Shown here one piece after another: positions 15,579-24,212 of a DNA stretch of 56,030 nt. The stretch covers positions 192,371-248,400 of the forward strand of contig DBQD01000036.1 of assembly GCA_002305715.1 (NCBI GenBank). Direction: 5' to 3'. The first letter of the stretch is position 1. Each line of letters opens with the position of its first letter. The position numbers and the translations under genes were made by a program. This DNA comes from Proteiniphilum sp. UBA1403. Lineage in GTDB: Bacteria > Bacteroidota > Bacteroidia > Bacteroidales > Dysgonomonadaceae. The notes beneath the pieces are model-generated. The model was not told the origin of the DNA, did no database searches, and worked only from the letters and a program-made list of their open reading frames with translations.

Positions 15579-16114
15579 GTTTCTTTTCTGTTTCTAAGTT
15601 GTTCTTCAATGCCACTAACCGTTATATGGATCTCTTTTTTTGTGAGCATATGCTTGGTGGAATAAACTATGTGCGCACGTAGATAGAAACGTTCTCTTTG
15701 TGCTAAATGTTCTCGAATGAAGGGGATAAGTTCCTCACGGGTTTTTCCGACAATGAGGGGACGAACAGTTTTAGATATCATCAAACGCTCTGCGAGTTCC
15801 TCCGGACTTGCCTCGATATAGATGGTGGTGCCAACCCGATTCATCAGGTCCATGTTGTCGAAAAAACAGGGAACTCCCCCTCCCGTAGAAATCAATACAC
15901 CTTCAAAGTTGGAGACCTCCTCAAGTGCTTGTCGCTCAATTTTTCGGAACGTATCTTCTCCTTTTTCAGCAAAAAGGGTGGCAATCGTTTTTCGATGTTT
16001 GTTCTCGATGTATGCATCCAAATCGATAAATTCCAGAGAAAGGGATTGGGCTAACAGCTTACCAACAGTAGTCTTCCCAGATCCCATATATCCTATTAAA
16101 AAGATTCGTTCCAT
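15575..16114 (-). CDS. aroK: Shikimate kinase
   Basis: 179 residues. It phosphorylates shikimate at the 3-hydroxyl with ATP in aromatic amino-acid synthesis. Visible motifs: Walker A GYMGSGKTTVGK; the shikimate-binding FIDLDAYIE and F-R-IE in EDTFRKIE; GGGVPC; and the lid region with RPLI. The length is standard. It starts 29 bases after cls and its stop overlaps the next gene by 4 bases (ATGA). Confidence 0.95.
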   Translation of the reverse strand: MERIFLIGYMGSGKTTVGKLLAQSLSLEFIDLDAYIENKHRKTIATLFAEKGEDTFRKIERQALEEVSNFEGVLISTGGGVPCFFDNMDLMNRVGTTIYIEASPEELAERLMISKTVRPLIVGKTREELIPFIREHLAQRERFYLRAHIVYSTKHMLTKKEIHITVSGIEEQLRNRKET

Positions 16115-16143
16115 AATGTTTACTATAAACGGTTAGGCCGCAA

Positions 16144-17568
16144 TCACAATAAAGGAGAAAAGAGACGTAACAATGATTCTAGAAATCGTTTCGAAAGAGG
16201 TCGCTTTAACCATTCCCGAAGAGAAATTTGCTCGCAAAGACGCTGATCTTCAATGAAAATATCATCGGCCTGTTGCGCCAGTTCATTATCGTAAATAAAG
16301 GCTTCTACTTCGAAGTTCTGGTCGAAACTACGGGAATCAAAATTGGCCGAACCAATAAGCGTTAACGAGTGATCGAACACCATCATCTTGGAATGAAGAA
16401 ATCCCTTGCGATACTGATAAATTTTTACCCCTGCATGCAACATCTCCTTAAAATATGAACGCGAGGCGAGTTGAGCAAATACCACATCGGATTGCTCAGA
16501 AAGCATCAGTCGCACATCTACACCTCGCAATGCAGCTGCCTGCAAAGCATGAACCATGGTTTCGGGTGGTAGGAAATAGGGTGTTTGAATATAAATGGAC
16601 TCCCGAGCTTCATAAATAGCCTGGGTAATGCCGTATGAAATCTCATTCTCCACACTGAGGGGACCACTATTGACAATTTGTAGAGGGATCTTACCGAAAT
16701 TGTCGAGCATAGGGAAATATTTGCGCGAAGTAATCAGCGTTTGGGAAACAAAATACCAGTCGATCAGGAAGACCGACTGTAACCCTTGCACACCCTTTCC
16801 CTCAATGCGGGCATGGGTATCGCGCCAATGTCCCCAATCAAAACCTTTGATATAACGATCGGCTACATTCATTCCGCCAATGTATCCAATACGCCCGTCA
16901 ATCACCACCATTTTTCGGTGATTGCGGTAGTTCAATCGCGAGGTGAGTGCAGACCAGGTAAGTTTCAAAAATGGCTCCGTTTCAATTCCAGCCATACGGA
17001 ACTCTTCAAAGAACTTTTTCGTTGCCTTGCGAGAACCAAAACTATCGTAAATGATGCGCACCTCCACCCCTTCACGGGCTTTTCGAACAAGCACATCCTG
17101 AAACCGACAACCAATTTCATCATCCATGAACACATAATATTCCACATGGATATGATTCTTTGCCTGCTCAATATCAACAAAAAGTTGCTCGAACTTATCC
17201 TTCGCATTCGTGTAAAGTTTGACATTGTTCCCTCCCAATAGAGGGGTGTAGTCCATATTCTTTAACAGGTTCACCAAGCTAACATGTTCCCCGGGGACAG
17301 TTATCTCCACTGGTGTCTCCATTTCATCGAGGGGTCGTTTCTTTAGCTTGCTGTACATCCTCTTGGAGATGAGATGCTTCTTTGTGGTATCCTGTCCAAA
17401 GAAGGCATACCAGATAATCCCTACAAAAGGCAGAAAAACAACCGCAAGTACCCATGCCATTGTCTTGATGGGGTTGCGGTTTTCAGAGATTACCACCACC
17501 ACCACACTTACCACCGTAAGGAGGTAAAGGATCTCCAGGATGAGGATAAATGTGGTGTTGATCTGCAT
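16144..17568 (-). CDS. cls: Cardiolipin synthase (phospholipase D family)
   Basis: 474 residues. Two N-terminal membrane helices (about 7-27 and 35-56) anchor it to the inner membrane. Two HKD motifs are complete: HRKMVVID (His217, Lys219, Asp224) and HSKMMVFD (His392, Lys394, Asp399), each followed by a GG/GS-xN turn. The enzyme joins two phosphatidylglycerol molecules into cardiolipin, releasing glycerol. The start codon lies 3 bases after the rsgA stop, indicating cotranscription; aroK follows after 29 bases. Confidence 0.94.
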   Translation of the reverse strand: MQINTTFILILEILYLLTVVSVVVVVISENRNPIKTMAWVLAVVFLPFVGIIWYAFFGQDTTKKHLISKRMYSKLKKRPLDEMETPVEITVPGEHVSLVNLLKNMDYTPLLGGNNVKLYTNAKDKFEQLFVDIEQAKNHIHVEYYVFMDDEIGCRFQDVLVRKAREGVEVRIIYDSFGSRKATKKFFEEFRMAGIETEPFLKLTWSALTSRLNYRNHRKMVVIDGRIGYIGGMNVADRYIKGFDWGHWRDTHARIEGKGVQGLQSVFLIDWYFVSQTLITSRKYFPMLDNFGKIPLQIVNSGPLSVENEISYGITQAIYEARESIYIQTPYFLPPETMVHALQAAALRGVDVRLMLSEQSDVVFAQLASRSYFKEMLHAGVKIYQYRKGFLHSKMMVFDHSLTLIGSANFDSRSFDQNFEVEAFIYDNELAQQADDIFIEDQRLCEQISLREWLKRPLSKRFLESLLRLFSPLL

Positions 17569-17571
17569 GGC

Positions 17572-18534
17572 TTATGACCTATATTTACTTTCGTCGGTAT
17601 CAGCTAGAATGTTCAGATAGGAATGATACCTACTTTCACTGATAAAATGATCCTCTACTGCTTTTCGTACTGCACAGTCGGGCTCGTTTACATGCATACA
17701 GTTATAGAATTTACACTTTTGAGAGACATTGAATATCTCTGGAAAATAGTGCGAAATCTCAGATGCCACCATGTCAATGGTACCAAATCCCTTTATTCCG
17801 GGTGTGTCAATGACAAAACCTCCGTTGTTCAGTTCTATCATCTCGGAATAGGTGGTCGTATGCATACCCTTATGGTGATAATCGGATATCTCACCGGTTT
17901 TTTGCACCTGCTCCCCCTTGAGGAAATTGATAATACTCGATTTTCCCACTCCCGAATGACCAGCTAGCAAAATAATTTTATCTCGGGTAGTTTCTTGGAT
18001 CTCATTGAGCCCAACACCGGATACCGTGGAGGTAGTCACACTGCGGTAACCAATGGTGGAGTAAAGGTGATTCAATGCCTTGAGGTAATCAAGGTCGTCT
18101 TCGTTGTAAAGGTCTACTTTGTTGAAAACAAGTACAACCGGTACCCGGTATGCCTCAGCAGTTACCAGAAACCGGTCGATAAATACCGTGGTTGTTTCAG
18201 GAAAACGTACAGTTATACAGAGAAGTGCGAGGTCTATGTTTGCCGCCAGAATGTGGGCCTGTTTCGAGAGGTTAGAGGCTTTGCGTACGATGTAATTCTT
18301 GCGTTCATCGATATCGGTGATGTAAGCTGTACCATCGTTATTCAGATCCAAAAATACTACATCGCCCACTACCACAGGGCTAGTGCTTCGAATTCCTTTT
18401 AAACGGAGGTTTCCCTTGGCTTTACATGTAATGTCGAGTCCACTGCCTGTGCGTACGAGATAGGTATTGCCTGTATTTTTAATTACCCGGCCTTTAACCT
18501 GCTTTAAAGTGTTCTCCTCTTCCGCCCTTTCCAT
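17572..18534 (-). CDS. rsgA: Ribosome small-subunit-dependent GTPase RsgA
   Basis: 320 residues. RsgA checks 30S subunit maturation. Order of motifs: N-terminal OB-fold; NKVD (138-141, G4); GHSGVGKS (192-199, G1); DTPG (243-246, G3). This order is the circular permutation that defines the family. A C-terminal zinc-binding knuckle follows (Cys274, Cys279, His281, Cys287). Its ATG overlaps the frr stop by one base (TAATG), so translation is likely coupled, which joins two ribosome-cycle functions. Confidence 0.95.
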   Translation of the reverse strand: MERAEEENTLKQVKGRVIKNTGNTYLVRTGSGLDITCKAKGNLRLKGIRSTSPVVVGDVVFLDLNNDGTAYITDIDERKNYIVRKASNLSKQAHILAANIDLALLCITVRFPETTTVFIDRFLVTAEAYRVPVVLVFNKVDLYNEDDLDYLKALNHLYSTIGYRSVTTSTVSGVGLNEIQETTRDKIILLAGHSGVGKSSIINFLKGEQVQKTGEISDYHHKGMHTTTYSEMIELNNGGFVIDTPGIKGFGTIDMVASEISHYFPEIFNVSQKCKFYNCMHVNEPDCAVRKAVEDHFISESRYHSYLNILADTDESKYRS

Positions 18535-19091
18535 TAAACGGTGAGAATTTCTTTCTCTTTTAGTGCAAACTTCTCGTCTACTTTTTTAATGTAGATATCG
18601 TGCAGTTTCTGCAACTCGTTTTCACCATCTTTTCCCATATCTTCTGGGAGTCCATCTTTCACGGCCTTTTTCAGTTCGTCTATTCCTTCACGACGAGCAT
18701 TACGGATGCTTATTTTAGCCTCCTCTGCTTCTTGCTTGGTCTGTTTTACCAGCTGTTTACGTCGTTCTTCGGTGAGTGGTGGTATACCCAATCGGATGAC
18801 TTCACCGTTGTTCTCCGGCGTGATACCTACATCGGAATCTTGAATAGCCTTCTCTACCACTCTCAACATATTTTTTTCCCAAGGCTGCACCAAGATAGTT
18901 TTTGCATCGGGTGTGGTAACGGTGGCCACATTGGAGAGGGGAACCAAACTGCCGTAATACTCTACGCGTATACCGTCGAGTATGTGCGCATTAGCACGAC
19001 CTGCCCTGATGCGGGAAAATGTTTCTTCCAAAAATTCGAGGGTCATATTCATTTTCTCCTCGGCTTCTTTTCTGATTTTCGTTGTATCCAT
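18534..19091 (-). CDS. frr: Ribosome recycling factor
   Basis: 185 residues, standard length. With EF-G it splits post-termination ribosomes. It shows the three-helix-bundle signatures ETFSRIRAGRANAHILDGI, YYGSLVPLSNVA, PEDMGKDGENELQKLHDIYIKKVDEKFALKEKEI. It follows pyrH by 58 bases, the common bacterial order, and its stop overlaps the rsgA start. Confidence 0.97.
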   Translation of the reverse strand: MDTTKIRKEAEEKMNMTLEFLEETFSRIRAGRANAHILDGIRVEYYGSLVPLSNVATVTTPDAKTILVQPWEKNMLRVVEKAIQDSDVGITPENNGEVIRLGIPPLTEERRKQLVKQTKQEAEEAKISIRNARREGIDELKKAVKDGLPEDMGKDGENELQKLHDIYIKKVDEKFALKEKEILTV

Positions 19092-19149
19092 AAAAAATTT
19101 ACTTGTTGTTTTGTGAAAACAAAAATAGTGAAAATATTCAAAATGGCTT

Positions 19150-19857
19150 CTACAAATGAATCAATGTACCAATATCTTTGCCTTCAACCACCTTTTTTAG
19201 GTTGCCATATGTGTCCATGTCGAAGACTACAACAGACAAGTTATTTTCTTTGCATAAGGTGGTAGCGGTAAGATCCATCACTCTAAGTCCACGCTCATAT
19301 ACTTCATCGAAACTGATGGAGCTGAACTTGGTGGCAGTGGGATCCTTCTCCGGGTCAGCGGTATAGACACCATCTACACGGGTGCCTTTGAACATGGCCT
19401 CGGCTTCAATCTCCACACCGCGAAGTGCAGATGCTGTGTCGGTGGTAAAGAAAGGATTACCGGTACCCCCGGCAATGATGGCTACCTCTCCCTTCTCCAT
19501 TGCTTCAATTGCTTTCCATTTGGAGTAAAGCTCGCCAACAGGCTCCATGCGGATGGCGGTGTAAACCCGGTTGGCCTGCCCCAAGGCTGTCAAGGCTGAG
19601 CTTAGAGCCAGACTGTTGATTACAGTGGCCAACATACCCATTTGATCACCTTTTACACGGTCGAATCCACGAGAGGTACCACTCAGTCCGCGAAAAATAT
19701 TACCTCCGCCAATGACAATGCCAACTTGCAGGCCCATTTGTGCTACCTCTTTTATTTGTTGGGCGTATGCTTCGAGATGTGATTCATCGATCCCATATTG
19801 CTTTCCACCCATGAGCGACTCTCCACTCAATTTCAATAATATTCGTTTAAACTTCAT
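19150..19857 (-). CDS. pyrH: UMP kinase
   Basis: 235 residues. It converts UMP to UDP with ATP and is a hexamer under allosteric control. Signatures of the amino-acid-kinase fold: RILLKLSGESLMGG, VIGGGNIFRG, IIAGGTGNPFFTTDTASALRGVEI and FKGTRVDGVYTADPEKDP. It starts 11 bases after the birA stop and precedes frr, so it belongs to the long minus-strand run. Confidence 0.97.
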   Translation of the reverse strand: MKFKRILLKLSGESLMGGKQYGIDESHLEAYAQQIKEVAQMGLQVGIVIGGGNIFRGLSGTSRGFDRVKGDQMGMLATVINSLALSSALTALGQANRVYTAIRMEPVGELYSKWKAIEAMEKGEVAIIAGGTGNPFFTTDTASALRGVEIEAEAMFKGTRVDGVYTADPEKDPTATKFSSISFDEVYERGLRVMDLTATTLCKENNLSVVVFDMDTYGNLKKVVEGKDIGTLIHL

Positions 19858-19868
19858 ATATCTGTTTG

Positions 19869-20621
19869 TTAATTTACAAAAGTAACCTCCTTGAAGGCGT
19901 ATTTCCGCACCTCTCTGCTATCGAGTGTGCGCAGCAGGAGATGCCCCGATGGAAGAACATCTTCAATCATTGCCTGGAATTTACCGTTCGCATCTTCATA
20001 CCAGTAGTAGTCGTTCACGCGGTAAAGATCAAACATGTATTCATCTTCAATGCCCTCAATGTTGCCCTGCTCGAAATCTCGATAGAGTAGGAAAAACTCT
20101 CTCATAAAGGTGTCAAGCAGGTACTCTCTGTCGTGAACCATTCCAGTTATCTGTCGCAACGAAATAGGATTGGGCAAATCAGACGGGAACGATTGCTCAT
20201 TGACATTGATGCCGAAGCCAATAACCGAGTTTTCAATCTGTTGCCCTTGAACATCGTTCTCAATAAGCATCCCGCAAATCTTTTTGTCTTGCCAATAGAT
20301 GTCGTTTGGCCATTTAATGCGAATGTCGTTGGCAAACTGATCGAGTGTATTCTTTACAGCAAGTGCCGCAATTCGCGAAATGATAAACTGCTCGGCAGCA
20401 ACCACATGCTGAGGATAAATGAGCAGGCTAAAGAGTAGGTTTTCTCCTTTTGACGAAAACCAGGATGTTCCCATCTGACCTCGTCCTGCAGTTTGATAGT
20501 CGGCAATTACAAGCGACCCTTCAGCAGGGTGCACTTCTCTGGCAATCTTCTTGAGATGAAGATTGGTCGATTCAACCTCGTCGAGGCGAATTATGAGACG
20601 ATCTTTACTTAATTGATCCAT
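19869..20621 (-). CDS. birA: Biotin--[acetyl-CoA-carboxylase] ligase
   Basis: 250 residues. It forms biotinyl-AMP and transfers biotin to carboxyl-carrier lysines. The catalytic domain shows EVESTN, the biotinyl-AMP loop AGRGQMGTSW, and the IKWPNDIYWQDKKICGMLIEN block. The N-terminal helix-turn-helix of E. coli BirA is missing, so it is a class I ligase without DNA-binding repressor function. Its start overlaps the end of the mmcQ-like gene by 17 bases. Confidence 0.94.
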   Translation of the reverse strand: MDQLSKDRLIIRLDEVESTNLHLKKIAREVHPAEGSLVIADYQTAGRGQMGTSWFSSKGENLLFSLLIYPQHVVAAEQFIISRIAALAVKNTLDQFANDIRIKWPNDIYWQDKKICGMLIENDVQGQQIENSVIGFGINVNEQSFPSDLPNPISLRQITGMVHDREYLLDTFMREFFLLYRDFEQGNIEGIEDEYMFDLYRVNDYYWYEDANGKFQAMIEDVLPSGHLLLRTLDSREVRKYAFKEVTFVN

Positions 20622-20967
20622 AATATTGCTGTTGTAGTTTTTTTGGCAATTTCTTAACTACCTCTTCAACGGAGTGATTTACCCATTTTTTGACCTCATT
20701 ATCAGACATCTCTCCATCGATCCAGATGGTATTCCAATAGGTCTTGTTCATATGAAAAGCACCTTCTACACAACGATACTCTTCTCTCAAACGAATTGCC
20801 TCTTCCGGATCACACTTTAATGCAATACAGAGTCTTTCAGAATCTGTGGGAATCAATGCAAACATCTTGCCCATCACCTTCATCACGATGGTTACCTCAT
20901 CGAATGGTGTGGTTGCTTCTGCACCGGGAATTTGCATGCAGTAATCAAAAAGCTCTTCGATATTCAT
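20605..20967 (-). CDS. MmcQ/YjbR family protein
   Basis: 120 residues. The sequence fits the MmcQ/YjbR family (a CyaY-like or double-wing fold, often labelled DNA-binding): IEELFDYCMQIPGAEATTPFDE, then KMFALIPTDSERLCIALKCDPEEAI, and WNTIWIDGEMSDNEVKKWVNHS. Biochemical function is unknown. It overlaps birA by 17 bases, so their translation is linked. The next gene upstream is yraN, 88 bases away. Confidence 0.9.
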   Translation of the reverse strand: MNIEELFDYCMQIPGAEATTPFDEVTIVMKVMGKMFALIPTDSERLCIALKCDPEEAIRLREEYRCVEGAFHMNKTYWNTIWIDGEMSDNEVKKWVNHSVEEVVKKLPKKLQQQYYGSIK

Positions 20968-21055
20968 TGCGTCTCTGTCTCTCTTTGTGTATTATGCCTA
21001 TCTGTGAAATTCTACGGTTGACTGCTTATTGGTAAAGGTGCCTGTGGTCTTTATC

Positions 21056-21421
21056 CTATAAAAAAGGCAAAAAGGCATCTTCATAATGCTCAATTTCAAC
21101 CCCTTGATCGTTTGCAACAAGGGCTATGATATCAAAACGAGCTGGCTTATCAATGGCATACGTTTTCAGATAAATACCTGCAGCCTGTATCATCCTTCGC
21201 ATGCGTTGCTTGCCAACAAAATCCTCGGGGTTACCCCACAATACCGATGTACGGGTCTTGACTTCTACAAAAACTATGTATTCCTCATCTTCTGAAATGA
21301 TGTCCACTTCATAACCGTGGAATCGCCAGTTGCGCGCTACAATTTGGTGACCTTTGGAAACCAAATATTCTACCGCTACCTCTTCGCCTTTCCTTCCCAG
21401 TTCGTTGTGATCAGCCATCAT
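21056..21421 (-). CDS. yraN: UPF0102 (YraN) family protein
   Basis: 121 residues. The fold is restriction-endonuclease-like: LGRKGEEVAVEYL, then GYEVDIISEDEEYIVFVEVKTR, where the E, D and EVK residues match a PD-(D/E)XK active site. YraN proteins are near universal in bacteria, with proposed nucleic-acid-processing roles but no settled function. Two consecutive ATGs (21421 and 21418) could both start it. It is divergent from the small basic protein gene at 21575. Confidence 0.92.
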   Translation of the reverse strand: MMADHNELGRKGEEVAVEYLVSKGHQIVARNWRFHGYEVDIISEDEEYIVFVEVKTRTSVLWGNPEDFVGKQRMRRMIQAAGIYLKTYAIDKPARFDIIALVANDQGVEIEHYEDAFLPFL

Positions 21422-21574
21422 TTTCAGACTTTATACCCATAACTTTGTAAAAATACAAATTTAGGATGTAAATCCTTCCTATTGGCGAAAATATTTTGTT
21501 TTTTTGTACCAGCAAAGGGAAAGCAGCAATTTCTGTTATTTGCAAACGCTTCCGGGGAAATACAATGGCTATGT

Positions 21575-21799
21575 ATGAGGACAAAGGGAAATAAACTACA
21601 GGTAAAGAGGAAACCACGCACAAAAAAGGCGGAGTTTATGTTGAGCGACGAGGAGTATGAGTTAATTGCCTTATATCTGAAAAAATATAAGATATCTAAC
21701 CGTTCCCGCTGGTTTCGAGAGACGGTGATGAATCACATTCTTAAAAATATGGACAAAGATTACCCCACCCTATTTGTAGAAAACGAGATGCGTAGATAG
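21575..21799 (+). CDS. Small basic protein, possibly ribbon-helix-helix type
   Basis: 74 residues from the ATG at 21575; the frame is open back to 21482 but that part looks like noncoding translation. The N-terminus is basic (RTKGNKLQVKRKPRTKK). It continues as a short predicted strand (AEFMLSDEE) and two helices (YELIALYLKKYK, SNRSRWFRETVMNHIL), which fits an RHH-like DNA-binding or MobC-like fold. No mobilisation genes are nearby. It is divergent from yraN, and tadA starts 75 bases after its stop. A regulatory role is only inferred. Confidence 0.6.
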   Translation: MRTKGNKLQVKRKPRTKKAEFMLSDEEYELIALYLKKYKISNRSRWFRETVMNHILKNMDKDYPTLFVENEMRR

Positions 21800-21874
21800 A
21801 ATCCAATACAATCAAAGCATATTGGTGAACTGGTAGACCGGAAGTGATCGAAAAAAAAGATAAAATATAAGAGA

Positions 21875-22309
21875 ATGTTAGACGACGAATATTTTATGCG
21901 ACAAGCACTCCAGGAGGCTCACAAAGCATTCGACATGGGTGAAGTACCTGTGGGTGCTGTGGTCGTTTCCAATCAACGCATCATAGCACGTGCGCACAAT
22001 CTCACGGAAACACTGACCGATGTAACCGCGCATGCCGAGATGCAAGCCATTACGGCTGCCGCCAATGTGTTGGGAGGAAAATATCTGACCGACTGCACAC
22101 TTTATGTCACGGTGGAACCATGTCCTATGTGTGCAGGGGCTCTACGGTGGTCGCAGATTACGCGTATTGTCTATGGTGCTTCGGACGAAAAAAGAGGATA
22201 TTCTTGCATCTCATCTCATCTTGTGCATCCCAAAACGAGCGTAACAGCCGGTATCATGTCGGAAGACTGTGCCGATCTGATGAAACTGTTTTTTACTCGC
22301 ATCCGATAA
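21875..22309 (+). CDS. tadA: tRNA-specific adenosine deaminase TadA
   Basis: 144 residues. It deaminates adenosine-34 of tRNA-Arg(ACG) to inosine. The zinc-dependent deaminase motifs are complete: HAEMQAI (proton-shuttling Glu) and PCPMCAGAL (PCxxC). The N-terminal YFMRQALQEAHKAFDMGEVPVGAVVV is canonical. The gene downstream has its own promoter, so tadA is probably not in the same transcript. Confidence 0.95.
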   Translation: MLDDEYFMRQALQEAHKAFDMGEVPVGAVVVSNQRIIARAHNLTETLTDVTAHAEMQAITAAANVLGGKYLTDCTLYVTVEPCPMCAGALRWSQITRIVYGASDEKRGYSCISSHLVHPKTSVTAGIMSEDCADLMKLFFTRIR

Positions 22310-22313
22310 TTCA

Positions 22314-22345
22314 TTTGGATTAATACCTAGAAATAAATATTTTTG
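22314..22345 (+). promoter_or_regulatory. Promoter for the secreted protein gene at 22366
   Basis: TTTG (22314-22317), a 20-bp spacer, and TATTTTTG (22338-22345) form a full -33/-7 pair. It begins 5 bases after the tadA stop and predicts a leader of about 14 bases. Confidence 0.7.
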
Positions 22346-22365
22346 TCATATCTAAGTCACAGGAT

Positions 22366-22839
22366 ATGAAAAAGTTTATTCTAATTTTATTGCTTTCCGG
22401 ATTCTATGTGTTGAATCTGATGGCACACCCAAAGGAACCTATTAGATTACCATGGGACTCCATTCCTACAACGTTACCTCCAATTAAAATTGATTGGATC
22501 GATTCGCTTCACTTTTCATTGAGTGATACCGTTGTGGTGCCAACATTTTCGATATCAACACACATCGATACTCTTCTTTTTTCACAATGTGACTCCGTTC
22601 CCAAAAACCTATGGGAAAGTTTTCGGAAGTATTTGGATGCAGAGAGAGTAAACGAGGCAAGGATAATTGCTGCACCATTGGACAACATGCCGATTATTGT
22701 TCCTCCGAGCTACAACTTCCAATTGCAAGCACAGAGGCCCGATACAATCTATCATTTTCACATACGGAACCTAAGGGAGGAAGAGAAGTTAAATTCTCCA
22801 CAACAGATGATACAAATGAATGGAAATAGACAACCTTAG
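22366..22839 (+). CDS. Secreted protein of unknown function
   Basis: 157 residues starting with a signal peptide (MKKFILILLLSGFYVLNLMA, likely cleaved after MA). The mature part is rich in Pro, Ile, Ser and Asp with repeated short IPTTLPPI and VPTFSIS-like segments, and contains a single cysteine (in FSQCDSVP). No domain is recognised. The upstream promoter and the good signal peptide support a real gene. It is followed by an HD hydrolase gene 24 bases after the stop, possibly on one transcript. Confidence 0.7.
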   Translation: MKKFILILLLSGFYVLNLMAHPKEPIRLPWDSIPTTLPPIKIDWIDSLHFSLSDTVVVPTFSISTHIDTLLFSQCDSVPKNLWESFRKYLDAERVNEARIIAAPLDNMPIIVPPSYNFQLQAQRPDTIYHFHIRNLREEEKLNSPQQMIQMNGNRQP

Positions 22840-22863
22840 ATAACAGACTTGAAAAAATCACAT

Positions 22864-23454
22864 ATGGATAATCGACTGAAACAACAAATTGATTTTATTC
22901 TGGAGGCAGACAAACTGAAGAATGTGATTCGCAGAAACTTTCTCAGAGACGATTCTCGTAGGGAGAACACGGCTGAACATACGTGGCACTCCATGCTGTT
23001 GGCCTTCCTGCTTTATGAGTACGCAGATAATAAGGAGGAACTTGACCTGTTGCATATCGTTAAAATGATTGCGATTCATGACCTGGTAGAGATTGAAGCA
23101 GGAGATACATTCATGTTTGATACAGAGGGGAATAAACGAAAATTTGAAAAGGAGAACCAAGCAGCAAAGAAAATTTTCAGTCTGCTGCCTTACGATCAAG
23201 GAAAGGAATATTACGAACTATGGCTTGAATTTGAGAAAGAGGAGACTCCCAATGCCATTTTTGCAGCTTCAATTGATAAAATCATGCCGGTACTGCTAAA
23301 CACATTTAGCAAGGGAACAAGCTGGGTGGAGTCACAGATTAGCGCCGAACAGGTGTACACAACACTCACTGTGATTGAAAAAGGACCCAGTAAGATAAAA
23401 GAGCTACTGGTTGATCTTGTTACGATGGCAAAAGGAAATGGGAAACTCTCATAA
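22864..23454 (+). CDS. HD domain hydrolase (YfbR/HDDC2-like)
   Basis: 196 residues from the ATG at 22864; an in-frame TTG at 22849 is less likely. The metal ligands of the HD superfamily are visible: ENTAEHTWHSM, then AIHDLVEIEAGD and a later Asp in AASIDKIMPVLLN. Relatives are deoxynucleoside 5'-monophosphatases. The substrate is not proven. Downstream, an FMN reductase gene starts 93 bases later. Confidence 0.88.
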   Translation: MDNRLKQQIDFILEADKLKNVIRRNFLRDDSRRENTAEHTWHSMLLAFLLYEYADNKEELDLLHIVKMIAIHDLVEIEAGDTFMFDTEGNKRKFEKENQAAKKIFSLLPYDQGKEYYELWLEFEKEETPNAIFAASIDKIMPVLLNTFSKGTSWVESQISAEQVYTTLTVIEKGPSKIKELLVDLVTMAKGNGKLS

Positions 23455-23547
23455 ATAAGCCATAAACAGAAACGATCAAACAAATTCCCTTACTAAGATG
23501 TTAATACTGTAACTAACTGAATAAAACCTTTTAAAAAGTTTATCAAT

Positions 23548-24096
23548 ATGGGAAAGAAAAAGATTGCAGTCTTGGTAGGTAGTTTACGCAAAGAGTCGTT
23601 CAACAAGAAACTAGCCAACGAAATGATTGCCATGGCTCCGGAGTCATTGGAAATGGAACTGGTAGAAATTGGTCAATTGATGCATTACAATGAGGATCTC
23701 GATCAGAATCCACCTGCTGAGTGGGTTGAATTCCGAAAGAAAATCAAAGAAGCAGATGGTTATCTTTTTTTCACTCCAGAGTACAACCGCTCCATTTCGG
23801 GCGTTCTGAAAAATGCTCTCGATGTGGCTTCAAGACCGTATGGACAAAACAACTGGGCTGGTAAACCTGGCGCAATTGTAAGCAGCTCAATCAGTCCGCT
23901 TGGAGCTGAAGCTGCCAATCATGCTCTACGCCAACCCATGGTATTTTTAAATGTATACATGATGCAACAACCTGAGGCTTACATTGGTAACACCATGTCG
24001 CTATTTGGTGAAGATGGAAAATTACAGAACGAGGATACCAAAGCTCACTTACAGAGTTACCTGCAAGCTTTTGAAGCATGGGCAAATCGCTTCTGA
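23548..24096 (+). CDS. NADPH-dependent FMN reductase family protein
   Basis: 182 residues. Flavodoxin-like fold: IAVLVGSLRKESFNKKLA contacts the FMN phosphate, followed by FFTPEYNRSISGVLKNALDVASRP, the signature of the ChrR/YieF/AzoR-like quinone reductases. These enzymes reduce quinones, chromate or azo compounds using NAD(P)H and FMN. The natural electron acceptor cannot be told. A strong hairpin follows the stop. Confidence 0.9.
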   Translation: MGKKKIAVLVGSLRKESFNKKLANEMIAMAPESLEMELVEIGQLMHYNEDLDQNPPAEWVEFRKKIKEADGYLFFTPEYNRSISGVLKNALDVASRPYGQNNWAGKPGAIVSSSISPLGAEAANHALRQPMVFLNVYMMQQPEAYIGNTMSLFGEDGKLQNEDTKAHLQSYLQAFEAWANRF

Positions 24097-24130
24097 TAGC
24101 ATATATTTAAAGCTGTAAAATTACCACGAA

Positions 24131-24160
24131 GGGGGTGAAACATTATTTGTTTTCACCCCC
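24131..24160 (+). terminator. Hairpin between convergent genes
   Basis: GGGGGTGAAA (24131-24140) pairs perfectly with TTTCACCCCC (24151-24160) around a 10-nt loop. The following sequence is only moderately T-rich, so termination strength is uncertain. It could serve the FMN reductase gene and the opposing Gfo/Idh gene. Confidence 0.6.
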
Positions 24161-24212
24161 ATATCTTTATTGTATCTATCGATATTATGCAATGTGTGTA
24201 TTGTTATATCCC

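Noticed and set aside
19106..19122. TTGTTTT/AAAACAA hairpin between pyrH and frr
   Set aside because: AT-only, 3-nt loop, and no termination tract in the direction of transcription; likely chance.
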